Shown here: positions 9,299 to 17,589 of the stretch, in pieces | How positions within the stretch are numbered: position 1 is the first letter of the stretch | Layout of the letters: each line of letters opens with the position of its first letter | Position numbers and translations under genes: made by a program | NCBI GenBank assembly: GCA_021323705.1 | Contig: JAJPKL010000038.1 | Coordinates: 29,102-93,101, forward strand | DNA: 64,000 nt | Source of the DNA: Nitrososphaerota archaeon | GTDB taxonomy: Archaea > Thermoproteota > Nitrososphaeria > Nitrososphaerales > Nitrosopumilaceae | Direction: 5' to 3' | Notes under the pieces: generated by a model | The model's input: the letters and a program-made list of their open reading frames with translations, nothing else | Databases searched by the model: none | Told to the model about the DNA's origin: nothing

Positions 9299-9306
9299 TT
9301 TATAAG
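9299..9306 (+). promoter_or_regulatory. TATA box of the L18-S5-L30-L15-secY operon
   Basis: TTTATAAG 37 nt before the rpl18 ATG, directly after the argF stop. It is the best TATA match in the 46-nt gap and would start the ribosomal-protein transcript with a short leader. Confidence 0.55.
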
Positions 9307-9342
9307 AGCTTCACCAAAATTTTTTGTAAACAGGTAGTATAG

Positions 9343-9831
9343 ATGGCATATTCGCAAATATTACGCAGGTCTCGAGAAGAAAAAACCAACTATGGTAGAA
9401 GAAGAAATCTTCTCATGGGTAGGCGAGACTTTATCACAGTTCAAATATCAAACGAGAACACACTTGTACAGATCCATAAACCAGAACTAGCTGGAGACAA
9501 AGTACTGTCATCTGCTCATTCCAGATCTCTTTTGAAAAAAGGATGGAAAGGTTCTAGAAAAAGCATTCCTGCTGCTTATCTTACGGGCTATCTTGCAGGT
9601 AAAAAAGCGCTGGCTCAAGGTGTTGACAGTGCAGTTCTTTATGTTGGTACCAGAAGATATACGCAAAGAATCGCAGCGGCATTGAAAGGAATAATAGATG
9701 CCGGACTAGAGGTACCTGCAGATGAGGAAACTTTTCCTTCTGAAGATAGGATCACTGGAAAACATCTCAAAGTCGCAAATGAGATCGAGAAAGTAAAATC
9801 CGCAATAGATGGCGAGGTAAAAAGCAAATGA
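9343..9831 (+). CDS. rpl18: Large ribosomal subunit protein L18
   Basis: A 162-residue archaeal L18 (uL18), a 5S rRNA-binding 50S protein. Recognisable blocks are RRRNLLMGRRDFITVQISN, ...PAAYLTGYLAGKKAL, and the C-terminal GAGLEVP-like IDAGLEVPADEETFPSEDRI. It opens the operon and overlaps rps5 by 4 nt. Confidence 0.94.
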   Translation: MAYSQILRRSREEKTNYGRRRNLLMGRRDFITVQISNENTLVQIHKPELAGDKVLSSAHSRSLLKKGWKGSRKSIPAAYLTGYLAGKKALAQGVDSAVLYVGTRRYTQRIAAALKGIIDAGLEVPADEETFPSEDRITGKHLKVANEIEKVKSAIDGEVKSK

Positions 9832-10457
9832 GCAGATCAGAAACAAGACAAAAATCAAGAGAGCAGGAGGAGGCATGGGTTCCAAGAACCACACTGGGAA
9901 AGCTAGTTGCAACTGAAAAAATTACTTCTATGAAAGAAATCTATGAGAATGGTTATAGGATTCAAGAAGCAGGAATTATCAAAAAATTATTGCCCGGCAT
10001 CAAGACTGAAGTTATTGACGTAGGAATTGTACAAAAACAGACTACAAACGGTGAATACACTAGATTCAAAGCTCTAGTGGCAGCAGGCGATGAAAACGGA
10101 TGGCTTGGCATCGGGCAAGGAAAATCAAAACAAATGAGAATTGCAATAGAAAAAGCTACCAATCAAGCATATCTTAACGTCAGTCCAGTAAAACTCGGCT
10201 GTGGAAGCTGGGAGTGCAAGTGTGATCAACATCACTCTGTACCATTCAAAGTTAGAGGAAGGGGAGGAAGCGTAACTGTCGAGATTATTCCAGGTCCAAG
10301 AGGCCTAGGACTTGTGGCAGGTGGAAACATCAGAAACTTGTTGAAACTGGCAGGTCTAAAAGACGCTTGGACCAAGAGCACCGGTTCTACAAATACAATG
10401 ACATCTACATCAAGGGCAGTCTTGAATTGCTTGAGACAAACATTTAGTCAAGGTTGA
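9828..10457 (+). CDS. rps5: Small ribosomal subunit protein S5
   Basis: A 209-residue archaeal S5 (uS5): WVPRTTLGKLV near the N terminus, the double-stranded-RNA-binding-like domain (FKALVAAGDENGWLGIGQGK), a Cys-containing archaeal segment (CGSWECKCDQHHSVPF), and the C-terminal PGPRGLGLVAG. It is part of the 30S decoding region. Overlaps its neighbours in a tightly packed operon. Confidence 0.96.
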   Translation: MSRSETRQKSREQEEAWVPRTTLGKLVATEKITSMKEIYENGYRIQEAGIIKKLLPGIKTEVIDVGIVQKQTTNGEYTRFKALVAAGDENGWLGIGQGKSKQMRIAIEKATNQAYLNVSPVKLGCGSWECKCDQHHSVPFKVRGRGGSVTVEIIPGPRGLGLVAGGNIRNLLKLAGLKDAWTKSTGSTNTMTSTSRAVLNCLRQTFSQG

Positions 10458-10462
10458 GTGTA

Positions 10463-10930
10463 ATGGGCAAAGCTTTCTTGGTAGTTAGAATGAAAGGAAC
10501 AATCAATGTTCCACACTGGGCAAACACAACACTAGATCTGCTTCATTTAGACAAGAGATTTAGAGCAACCATAGTTCCAGAACGCGACAACACAAAGGGA
10601 ATGCTAGACAAGATTAAGCACTATGTTTCATGGCAAGAAATTGACGTTCCAACTGCAAAGGAACTTTTGGAGAAGAAGGCAAGAAAAGAGGGTTATAGGA
10701 AAATTACCTCTGAAGACATTACAAAGCTTGGATTTAAAACAACTGACGACTTGGCAAAATCTATAGCAGAAGGGGCAGTTGCATTGTCAAAATTAAAACC
10801 GCTCAAACCATGGTTTGCCCTGTCTCCTCCAAGACACGGCTTTAAGCGAAGCACCAAGAAGATGTACGGTGAGGGAGGAATACTGGGAAACCACAAAGAA
10901 CTGCTTGCACAAGTGAGGTTAATGATGTAA
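10463..10930 (+). CDS. rpl30: Large ribosomal subunit protein L30
   Basis: About 155 residues, the extended archaeal/eukaryotic L30 (uL30, L7-like). N-terminal FLVVRMKGTINVPHWANTTLDLLHL is characteristic, and the C-terminal half carries the SPPRHGF-type segment. ATG at 10463 is chosen because MGKAFLVVRMKG fits the family; a TTG at 10454 overlapping the rps5 stop is the alternative. Confidence 0.94.
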   Translation: MGKAFLVVRMKGTINVPHWANTTLDLLHLDKRFRATIVPERDNTKGMLDKIKHYVSWQEIDVPTAKELLEKKARKEGYRKITSEDITKLGFKTTDDLAKSIAEGAVALSKLKPLKPWFALSPPRHGFKRSTKKMYGEGGILGNHKELLAQVRLMM

Positions 10931-10931
10931 G

Positions 10932-11354
10932 ATGGCCACAAGACTGCGAAAGACAAGAAAATACAGGGGAGGAAGAAACCATGGCTGGGGACAAATAGGA
11001 CAACACCGAGCAAGTGGCCACAAGGGCGGACTTGGAAAGTCTGGCATGCATAAACATCATTTTATCAGAATGCTTCTAACAGATCCAAAACATTTTGGTC
11101 ATGATTCTACTCACCCGCCACATCCAAACCTAGTAAGAAAATGGGCAAGTGTGCGAGATCTAGATGACATCTATGCAAAACATGGAAAGCAAGAAGGCGG
11201 AAAAAAGGTTATAGATCTCTCAGAACTTGGCTATGACAAGTTGTTAGGAGGAGGACAAACAAAGAATGCTTACGTTGTAAAAGTAGAGCGATTTTCTGCT
11301 GCTGCAGAAGAAAAACTTAAAAAATCTGGTGGCGAGGTGCTCGCAGCAGCATGA
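10932..11354 (+). CDS. rpl15: Large ribosomal subunit protein L15
   Basis: A 140-residue uL15 of the 50S subunit. The glycine-rich N terminus (KYRGGRNHGWGQIGQHRASGHKGGLGK) and the C-terminal TKNAYVVKVERFSAAAEEKLKKSGG segment are diagnostic. One base after rpl30, and overlapping secY by 4 nt. Confidence 0.95.
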   Translation: MATRLRKTRKYRGGRNHGWGQIGQHRASGHKGGLGKSGMHKHHFIRMLLTDPKHFGHDSTHPPHPNLVRKWASVRDLDDIYAKHGKQEGGKKVIDLSELGYDKLLGGGQTKNAYVVKVERFSAAAEEKLKKSGGEVLAAA

Positions 11355-12784
11355 GTGAAGAAGGAACATCTACCGGTTTTCTCAGAACAATAATTTCAAA
11401 GGCAGAAACTTACATTCCACAGGTGCCCAAGCCCAAGAAAAAGATTCCACTGCATATCCGACTGATATGGTGTGGAGTGGCCCTTTTCATATACATGATT
11501 ATGGGGCAGACACCCCTTTATGGCGCATCAACTCCTGCCTTTGACTTTCTTGCATTTGCAAGAGTAATCTTTGCCTCCCAACAAGGTACGCTAGTAGAAC
11601 TTGGTATAGGGCCTATAGTAACGGCTGGACTTTTGATGCAGCTCTTGAAGGGTTCTGAAATATTTCATTTGGATTTCAAAAAGCCAGAGGATAGAGAACT
11701 CTATCAAACGGCTACAAAGATTGTAACATACATTGTAATCATTGCAGAATCTTCGTTATATGGAATGGCTGTGTATGGACCAAGGCTTCCAAATCACGAA
11801 GCAGCCCTTATCCTAATTGGCCAACTAATTGGCGCGTCAGTGATTATCATGTTACTTGATGAACTGGTTCAGAAAGGATGGGGAATAGGAAGCGGAATCA
11901 GTTTGTTCATTGCTGCAGGTGTTGCCCAGCAGGTTGTTTGGGCATTGATAAGTCCAATTCCTGCAGGAGATGGCGGACCGGTTGGAGTTATTGCAAATAT
12001 TATCTATGCATTTTTGCATAATGACTTTAGTAACCTGATGTTTAGGGCAAACCAGATACCCAGCGTCTTTGGCCTACTCATTACGGCAGGTGTACTGTTA
12101 ATCTTGGTATACACTCAGGGAATCAAGGTAGAGATTCCTATCGTATCAACAAAATACCGAGGATTTTCTGCAGTGTATCCAATCAAGCTGATGTACGTTT
12201 CAAACATCCCTGTAATCTTGGCATCTGCACTAACTGCCAATGCTGTGTTTGTCGGCCAAATACTGTGGGCAAACTTTAACCCACGGAATGCAAATCCTCT
12301 TATGAATTTCCTAGGTATGTTTGACCCGACCTCACCATCCACCCCGACTGGTGGTCTGCTTTATTATGTTACAGCGCCGCGTGGCCTTGATATTGTTGCA
12401 CTAGATCCTTTCCGTGCCGTTGCCTACATCTTATTCATGGTAGGAATAGTGGTTCTATTTGGAAGACTCTGGATTGAGCTTGGAGGACTGTCTGCCAAAA
12501 GTGCTGCAAAGAACCTTCTTGATGCGGAGGTGCAGATACCAGGTTTTAGGCGTTCTAACCAGCCTGTAGAAAACCTACTGCAGAAATACATTCCATCTGT
12601 TACAATAATTGGTTCTATTATTCTTGGACTATTAGCTGGGTGTTCAGACGTTTTGGGAACCTTTGGCTCAGGGACAGGAATGTTGCTCACAGTTGACATC
12701 TTGATTAACTACTACAACCTCCTTGTAAGAGAAAGAGTAGAAGAAGTAATGCCTGCCTTGGGTGCTCTACTTGGCAGAAAGTAA
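11351..12784 (+). CDS. secY: Protein translocase subunit SecY
   Basis: A 477-residue polytopic membrane protein with about ten hydrophobic helices. It forms the protein-conducting channel in the cytoplasmic membrane. Recognisable segments are the TM2a plug area (PLYGASTPAFDFL), ELGIGPIVTAGLLMQLL, GWGIGSGISLFIAAGV, and the cytosolic loop STKYRGFSAVYPIKLMYVSNIPVIL. Position after L15 is the standard order. Its 3' end overlaps the adenylate kinase start. Confidence 0.96.
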   Translation: MSEEGTSTGFLRTIISKAETYIPQVPKPKKKIPLHIRLIWCGVALFIYMIMGQTPLYGASTPAFDFLAFARVIFASQQGTLVELGIGPIVTAGLLMQLLKGSEIFHLDFKKPEDRELYQTATKIVTYIVIIAESSLYGMAVYGPRLPNHEAALILIGQLIGASVIIMLLDELVQKGWGIGSGISLFIAAGVAQQVVWALISPIPAGDGGPVGVIANIIYAFLHNDFSNLMFRANQIPSVFGLLITAGVLLILVYTQGIKVEIPIVSTKYRGFSAVYPIKLMYVSNIPVILASALTANAVFVGQILWANFNPRNANPLMNFLGMFDPTSPSTPTGGLLYYVTAPRGLDIVALDPFRAVAYILFMVGIVVLFGRLWIELGGLSAKSAAKNLLDAEVQIPGFRRSNQPVENLLQKYIPSVTIIGSIILGLLAGCSDVLGTFGSGTGMLLTVDILINYYNLLVRERVEEVMPALGALLGRK

Positions 12785-13376
12785 GCGAGTAATAATTGTC
12801 GGAATTCCAGGGGTTGGAAAAACCACTGTAGTCTCTAAGGTTGTTGAGATCTTAAAAGCAAAAAACATCAGTGTCAGCGTATCTATATTTGGCACTGTCA
12901 TGTTTGATGAAGCAAAAAAGACCAAAGGAATCCAAAACAGAGATGATTTACGCAAATTGACGGTAAAAGAACAAAAGGACCTTCAGTCAATGGCAGCAAG
13001 AAAAATTGCTTCAATAACAGACGAAGCCGTAATCGTAGACACACATGCCTTCATTTCTACAAAAGAGGGATTCTATCCGGGCTTGCCGCATAATGTCTTG
13101 GAAATTCTCATGCCTGATAGCTTTATCATGATAACTGCTAGACCTGAAGAGATTTACAATCGAAGAATGAAAGACACTACAAGAAACAGAGACATTGTAT
13201 CAATTGATGCAATCAAGAAGGAACTTGATGTCACAAGCGCTATGCTGTCTACTTGTTCCATACTGTGTGGTTCTCCAATAAAGATGGTTCTCAATACAGA
13301 AGGAAAGATTGAGGAAGCAGCAAAAGGAATTGTAAGTGCAATGGGGTTTAACAATGGAACCAATCATAGTTTCTGA
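12771..13376 (+). CDS. adkA: Archaeal-type adenylate kinase
   Basis: About 200 residues. The archaeal AdkA family converts AMP + ATP to 2 ADP. The P-loop is IIVGIPGVGKTTVV; VIVDTHAFISTKEGFYPGLP and the arginine-rich lid segment (RRMKDTTRNRD) follow. TTG at 12771 gives MAESKRVIIVGIPGVGK, which fits the family; an in-frame GTG at 12762 is also possible. Both start within secY, so translation is coupled. Confidence 0.9.
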   Translation: MAESKRVIIVGIPGVGKTTVVSKVVEILKAKNISVSVSIFGTVMFDEAKKTKGIQNRDDLRKLTVKEQKDLQSMAARKIASITDEAVIVDTHAFISTKEGFYPGLPHNVLEILMPDSFIMITARPEEIYNRRMKDTTRNRDIVSIDAIKKELDVTSAMLSTCSILCGSPIKMVLNTEGKIEEAAKGIVSAMGFNNGTNHSF

Positions 13377-13440
13377 CCTCTTGTCTGTCTCTAATGGTAC
13401 AATTGCAAGACTTTCAAAGACTATAATGGAAGCAAGCTAA
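13354..13440 (+). CDS. Doubtful 28-codon ORF between adkA and cmk
   Basis: An ATG at 13354, inside the adkA end, opens a 28-residue frame (MEPIIVSDLLSVSNGTIARL then SKTIMEAS) ending 1 nt before cmk. In some related archaea a short membrane protein gene lies between adkA and cmk, as far as I recall. This could be a remnant of that gene, a coupling peptide, or chance. No domain is recognised. Confidence 0.25.
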   Translation: MEPIIVSDLLSVSNGTIARLSKTIMEAS

Positions 13441-13441
13441 A

Positions 13442-14026
13442 TTGCTTAGATCAGTAATAATATCAGGTCCTCCAGCCATAGGAAAGACTACCATTGCAAA
13501 GGGGCTTGCAAAGGAATTTGGCTTGAAATATCTCAGCGGAGGAGATGTGCTCAAAGAGCTGGCAAAAGAGGAGGGGTTTAGTACTGAGAGGGATGATTTT
13601 TGGGATACTGAGGCAGGAATGAAGTTTCTAAACATGAGAAAAGGAAACCCGGAATTTGATAAAATAGTAGACGAGAAACTAAAGAAAATATTTGTAACTG
13701 AGAATGTGGTGATAACTAGCTATACACTTCCCTGGTTGGTTGACGACGGAATAAAGATATGGCTTGCAGGCTCTCAAGAAAACAGTGCAAAGAGAATGAC
13801 AACAAGGGACAACATCTCGATTGATGACGCATCGGAGATTGTGAAAAAAAGATATGAAGAAAACAAAATGATATACAAAAAATTGTATGGGTTCAATTTT
13901 GGGGACGACTTGACGGTATTTAATGAAATAATAAATACAGACGGGCTGGGTCCAGAACAAGTTCTTGAACGTGCAAAGGAGGTAGTGAAAAATCGATATG
14001 GTGCTCAAACAACTAGAAAATCTTAG
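13442..14026 (+). CDS. cmk: Cytidylate kinase (archaeal type)
   Basis: A 194-residue P-loop kinase phosphorylating CMP/dCMP. The P-loop is IISGPPAIGKTTIAKGLA, and KYLSGGDVLKELA is the NMP-binding region; the lid contains RMTTRDNISIDDA. The TTG at 13442 is the only in-frame start close to the P-loop. Its 3' end overlaps cbf5 by 29 nt. Confidence 0.88.
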   Translation: MLRSVIISGPPAIGKTTIAKGLAKEFGLKYLSGGDVLKELAKEEGFSTERDDFWDTEAGMKFLNMRKGNPEFDKIVDEKLKKIFVTENVVITSYTLPWLVDDGIKIWLAGSQENSAKRMTTRDNISIDDASEIVKKRYEENKMIYKKLYGFNFGDDLTVFNEIINTDGLGPEQVLERAKEVVKNRYGAQTTRKS

Positions 14027-14996
14027 GGTCATAGACCAAGACATAACAAACGATTTGCATGGTACTTACTATGACAAAAGATCAATTGAACAGCTGCTCA
14101 ACTACGGATTCATACTGCTGGATAAGCCAAACGGGCCCACAAGCCATGAAACCGTTGCGTGGGTAAAGAAGATACTAAATGTTCCAAAGGCAGGGCATAG
14201 CGGTACCCTGGACCCACAAGTCTCAGGAGTGCTGCCAATTGGTTTTGGAGAGGCGACCAAGGCGTTGATAATTCTCTTGCTTGGACCAAAGGAATACCAC
14301 TCACTGGGAAGACTGCACTCGCTGCCTTCTAAAGAAAAACTAGATGAAATCATAAAATTATTGACAGGAAAGATTTACCAAAAACCTCCACAAAGATCGT
14401 CGGTATCGCGGCAAACTAGGGTAAGGACCATATATGAAATTGAAATCATAGAACAAAAAGAACGTCTATTACTTGCACGCATTTTATGTGAGTCGGGTAC
14501 CTACATAAGAAAAATTTTCTATGACATGGGAGAGCTTTTGGGACCAGGTGCTACCATGATAGAACTGCGGAGAACACGTGTGGGACAATTCAACGAAGAT
14601 TCTAACCTAGTGAAGATGCATGATTTAGTGGATGCATATGCGCTATGGAAAGAAAAAAATGATGAATCAAAACTGAGAAAAATACTGATGCCAATTGAAT
14701 ACTGCCTCAGTGAGATAAAATCAGTTGTCATAAGGGATTCTGCAGTGGATGCACTCTGTCATGGTGCACAGCTTGCAATACCTGGAATACTTGAGATCTC
14801 ATACGGTATCAAAAAAGGAGACACGGTGGGTATCTATACTCAAAAAGGCGAAGTTGTGGCCCTTGCCCAAGCCATAATGTCAGAAGATGAGATAATTGAA
14901 AACACCAAAGGATTTGCGTTTCAGATTAAAAGAATCATTATGGCTCCTAACACCTATCCGAAGAGCTGGCGCTCAAAGGCTATTGTTAACAATTAA
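13998..14996 (+). CDS. cbf5: tRNA/rRNA pseudouridine synthase Cbf5 (TruB family)
   Basis: A 332-residue archaeal TruB/Cbf5. The catalytic Asp is in GHSGTLDPQVSGVLPIGFG. The N-terminal FILLDKPNGPTSHETVAWVK and central RTIYEIEIIE...GTYIRK motifs follow the family. A C-terminal PUA domain begins near SVVIRDSAVDALCHGAQLAIPG. It is the enzyme of H/ACA guide RNPs with Nop10, Gar1 and L7Ae and can also modify tRNA U55. It closes the secY-adk-cmk-cbf5 gene string. Confidence 0.94.
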   Translation: MVLKQLENLRVIDQDITNDLHGTYYDKRSIEQLLNYGFILLDKPNGPTSHETVAWVKKILNVPKAGHSGTLDPQVSGVLPIGFGEATKALIILLLGPKEYHSLGRLHSLPSKEKLDEIIKLLTGKIYQKPPQRSSVSRQTRVRTIYEIEIIEQKERLLLARILCESGTYIRKIFYDMGELLGPGATMIELRRTRVGQFNEDSNLVKMHDLVDAYALWKEKNDESKLRKILMPIEYCLSEIKSVVIRDSAVDALCHGAQLAIPGILEISYGIKKGDTVGIYTQKGEVVALAQAIMSEDEIIENTKGFAFQIKRIIMAPNTYPKSWRSKAIVNN

Positions 14997-15023
14997 AAAG
15001 GAATCAAATTTACATTTTGAAAG

Positions 15024-15473
15024 TTGATCCCAAAAGGGGCTACCATTTGTTTTGTTATAGGGACAATAGGTGCAGGAATACTTGGCGCCTATTTGTTCCA
15101 AATATCAAGCCAGACGCCAACGTTAGTATATCAAGACGGACCGTCGCTTTCTGTAATACCTGATAAAATCAACTATCGCATGGGCGAACCAGTCCACATC
15201 AGGATAATCAACTCTGGAACCGTCCCTCTGACATTTTCTGATTCTTCATTTGGGTTAAAGATTCGAGGCTTGGATGGCACCATAATATACTCTCCTGTTG
15301 CTTCCCAAGTGGTATCGACGTTGTCACCACACGAAGAAAAGTTGTTTGTTTGGAATCAAACAAAAACTGATGGAGGTAAAATCTTTGAGGGAAGGTACAA
15401 AATCGAATCCAATACGTCACCTAACGCAGGCAATGTAATAAAAAAATCAATTACGATAAACATCTTCCAGTAA
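15024..15473 (+). CDS. Membrane-anchored beta-sandwich protein, unknown function
   Basis: A 149-residue protein starting with TTG at 15024. A single N-terminal hydrophobic segment (GATICFVIGTIGAGILGAYLF) suggests a signal anchor. The rest, with YRMGEPVHIRIINSGTVPLTF and a terminal EGRYKIESN strand, resembles an extracellular Ig-like/intracellular-proteinase-inhibitor-type fold. No catalytic residues. It follows cbf5 by 27 nt and may be read through from that operon. Fold assignment is inference. Confidence 0.6.
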   Translation: MIPKGATICFVIGTIGAGILGAYLFQISSQTPTLVYQDGPSLSVIPDKINYRMGEPVHIRIINSGTVPLTFSDSSFGLKIRGLDGTIIYSPVASQVVSTLSPHEEKLFVWNQTKTDGGKIFEGRYKIESNTSPNAGNVIKKSITINIFQ

Positions 15474-15549
15474 CTTTTGAAATCATGTGGAAAATCAATT
15501 AACGTAATATATGGTCATTTTTACAACGAGATTGACATGGCGAAATGAT

Positions 15550-15646
15550 GCCGGGGTCGCCTAGCCTGGTAGGGCGCGCGCCTGGAAATGCAAACCATAA
15601 AGCGCGTACTCGCAAGGGTTCGAGAGTTCGAATCTCTCTCCCGGCG
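15550..15646 (+). tRNA. tRNA-Ser(GGA) with 13-nt intron
   Basis: Acceptor arms GCCGGGG (15550-15556) and TCCCGGC (15639-15645) pair, with discriminator G at 15646. The D stem is GCCT/GGGC, and the anticodon stem CGCGC (15577-15581)/GCGCG (15602-15606). The T arm is GAGAG-TTCGAAT-CTCTC. The anticodon is GGA at 15584-15586. A long variable arm (ACTC-GCAA-GGGT) identifies class II tRNA-Ser. The anticodon loop has 20 nt instead of 7, so I infer a 13-nt intron at 15588-15600, the canonical 37/38 site. CCA is not encoded in full. Confidence 0.9.
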
Positions 15647-15823
15647 CCTTTGATCTTACTATTTAAGTTTTGAACGTAATTTTTTCAATTTCAAAAAATT
15701 CGTTGGGCACTGAACTATTTTTCAAAATCCCTTTGTGGGTTCTAAATCAAACACAAATGTGATTTAATCACTACCGATAAAATCGTACATGATTAAAAAA
15801 TAAAAAAGAAAAGGAATTATTCC

Positions 15824-16357
15824 TTATTTGCTTGGTGTAGTTCCTATGACAACTGGACCTTCTGCTGAACCCATTGCCTTGTAAAACACATCGCCCATAG
15901 GTCCTCCCATACCATGAAACATCACAACTTGTCCTGGCATACCAGAAATTCCATCAGGTGCCTCTGTGTTTGAGAGCACTTGTCCGTTGCCTGCATCAAC
16001 TATGACAAGATGTGTCTTGCCTGTGCTGTCAAGGACCTGGAAGTTGTACACATAGTATCCTTGGTATGGTCCAAGCTGGCCTCCTGTCACTGTACCGCTC
16101 GTTACAGCAGACTGGGCAGTATTTGTAGCATCGATAAACTTTGTCTTGACACTCTGCATCAGAAGCTGGTTTATGTTGACGCTTCCTTGAATTGTAGGTA
16201 TATTGATTGGTTTGCCAAATATGGTCTCGCTACCGTTGGTTGATGCCGAACTGGAGGTGTCTGCGTACACAGATACTGTGGTTCCAATGGCAGCAATCAT
16301 TGCTATACCTAGGACAATTCCAAGCATTGTCTTTTTGTTTGAAATGATTTTATTCAT
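15824..16357 (-). CDS. Exported PepSY-like domain protein
   Basis: A 177-residue protein with a signal peptide (basic start, hydrophobic residues 10-30, likely cleavage after VYA). One PepSY-like unit fits residues 70-140 (helix with KTKFIDATNTAQSAV, then YYVYNFQVLDSTGKTHLVIVDAGNGQVLSN). PepSY domains occur in secreted proteins and are thought to modulate peptidases. A TATA element (TATAAA at 16384-16389, read on the minus strand) lies about 27 nt before the ATG. The operator at 16422 is just upstream of that TATA box. Confidence 0.75.
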   Translation of the reverse strand: MNKIISNKKTMLGIVLGIAMIAAIGTTVSVYADTSSSASTNGSETIFGKPINIPTIQGSVNINQLLMQSVKTKFIDATNTAQSAVTSGTVTGGQLGPYQGYYVYNFQVLDSTGKTHLVIVDAGNGQVLSNTEAPDGISGMPGQVVMFHGMGGPMGDVFYKAMGSAEGPVVIGTTPSK

Positions 16358-16421
16358 TGCAAAGGCAATAACTGCAGTAAATCTATAAAATTTTGTTCAA
16401 CCTTGTTAGTTCATAATATTA

Positions 16422-16436
16422 GGTAACATAGTTACC
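16422..16436. promoter_or_regulatory. Operator 1: inverted repeat between PepSY gene and winged-helix regulator
   Basis: GGTAAC-ATA-GTTACC is a perfect inverted repeat with 6-bp arms. Read on the other strand it is CGGTAACTATGTTAC, which recurs exactly at 16843-16857. It lies upstream of the TATA box of the minus-strand PepSY gene and 114 nt before the plus-strand regulator gene. Binding by the product of the 16550 gene is inferred from position. Confidence 0.65.
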
Positions 16437-16549
16437 GAGATACATAATTAGTTGAAATCTAACTTCTCGTTATGTATTTCACAGTAGGATCATACTCTAT
16501 TCGTAATTGTATAACACAAGACGCAGTATTGGTTTGATGGGGAAATTGT

Positions 16550-16840
16550 TTGTCGCATGAGTACAGAGACAGAATCTTCATAAGAAAAGACATCTTACTT
16601 GCTCTGACAGAAGCAGGAGAACTAAATCAGACATCTCTTCTCTCACGTTGTGGTCTGAACATTGTCGCTCACAAGGATATATTGGAAGATCTGGAAAGGA
16701 AAGGTTTCATAAGTAGAACAGAAGAACCTTGGGGCAGCAAGAAAATAGTAAAGTATAACATAACAGACAAAGGAATTCATGTTTTAAAGAATGTCTTGGA
16801 TCCATACGAAGAACTTTTTCCAAGAAAAAGTAAGGAGTAA
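16550..16840 (+). CDS. Winged helix-turn-helix transcriptional regulator
   Basis: A 96-residue single-domain winged-helix protein: helix-rich N part (IRKDILLALTEAGELNQTSLL), recognition region with HKDILEDLERKGFI, and a wing (KIVKYNITDKGIHVL). Small archaeal MarR/ArsR-like regulators have this plan and bind inverted repeats as dimers. TTG at 16550 is the only start in frame after the stop at 16535. No metal-binding cysteine cluster is seen (one Cys only). The two flanking operators suggest it controls both neighbours. Confidence 0.82.
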   Translation: MSHEYRDRIFIRKDILLALTEAGELNQTSLLSRCGLNIVAHKDILEDLERKGFISRTEEPWGSKKIVKYNITDKGIHVLKNVLDPYEELFPRKSKE

Positions 16841-16843
16841 CTC

Positions 16844-16858
16844 GGTAACTATGTTACA
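16844..16858. promoter_or_regulatory. Operator 2: second copy of the GGTAAC inverted repeat
   Basis: GGTAACTATGTTACA lies 3 nt after the regulator stop and directly before the TATA-like CATTTTAA of the next gene (start 16885). It shares 15 consecutive bases (CGGTAACTATGTTAC) with the reverse complement of the site at 16422. A repressor bound here would cover the promoter of the downstream membrane-protein gene. Confidence 0.62.
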
Positions 16859-16884
16859 GAAGCATTTTAAGACAAACAAAGGGA

Positions 16885-17499
16885 GTGCATGATACCGTGT
16901 CAGAACCTGATAACGAACCGCCACCAAAGGAGAGTGAACGCGAGAGCGTCTTCAAGGTTTTAGATGAGCTTGTTTCACACATGTTCACTTTTAGAAACGT
17001 TGCCATGATGCTAATCATTTCTGCATTTGTCTTGGTCCCAATCTCTCTTGTCATTGCGGTTTTGTTGCTATCTGGTCCATCTTTAGTTCCAGGACCAGAG
17101 GTTCATTTCGTAAGAGTTGGAATGATGAACGGTACTGGACCGATAAATGGTACGGGTTTTAACGCAAGCTACATGCCAGGTCAGGTATTCATTCAGAGAG
17201 CTACTAATATGACAGGCGGAGGCGAAATAGTGTCCATACAGAGGGGACCACCTGATATTATGTACCTTCCACCTGGTCCTCCAAAATTCATGATCTCCGG
17301 TGGTCCATTTCCGCATCAAATTCTTGACATTAGTACCATAATCATTGTATTCATTGTGATCTCGATCGTGTTGTCATCGATATACCTCTTTATAGGCATC
17401 AAGGAATACAGCTTTTTCTCAAAATGGAACAAGAAATTCCGCAGGTACACGTCCTTGAAGGAAAAAGCCGAAAGGGAGCTTGGTGAGGACAATCCATAG
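16885..17499 (+). CDS. Two-TM membrane protein of unknown function
   Basis: A 204-residue protein: acidic/proline-rich cytosolic N terminus, TM1 near residues 37-60 (MMLIISAFVLVPISLVIAVL), an extracellular loop of about 85 residues with several N-x-S/T sites and Gly/Pro-rich text, TM2 near residues 153-175, and a basic C-terminal tail. No known domain recognised. GTG at 16885 is used; GTG at 16897 is an alternative. Operator 2 is immediately upstream, so it probably belongs to the same regulon as the PepSY gene. Confidence 0.65.
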   Translation: MHDTVSEPDNEPPPKESERESVFKVLDELVSHMFTFRNVAMMLIISAFVLVPISLVIAVLLLSGPSLVPGPEVHFVRVGMMNGTGPINGTGFNASYMPGQVFIQRATNMTGGGEIVSIQRGPPDIMYLPPGPPKFMISGGPFPHQILDISTIIIVFIVISIVLSSIYLFIGIKEYSFFSKWNKKFRRYTSLKEKAERELGEDNP

Positions 17500-17589
17500 A
17501 AAAAAAAGACATCGATGATACAAGAATTTGTATACAACTCGTAAAGATTGACCCAAGTGATATTATTCAAGACAAATCTTTTCATTTTA

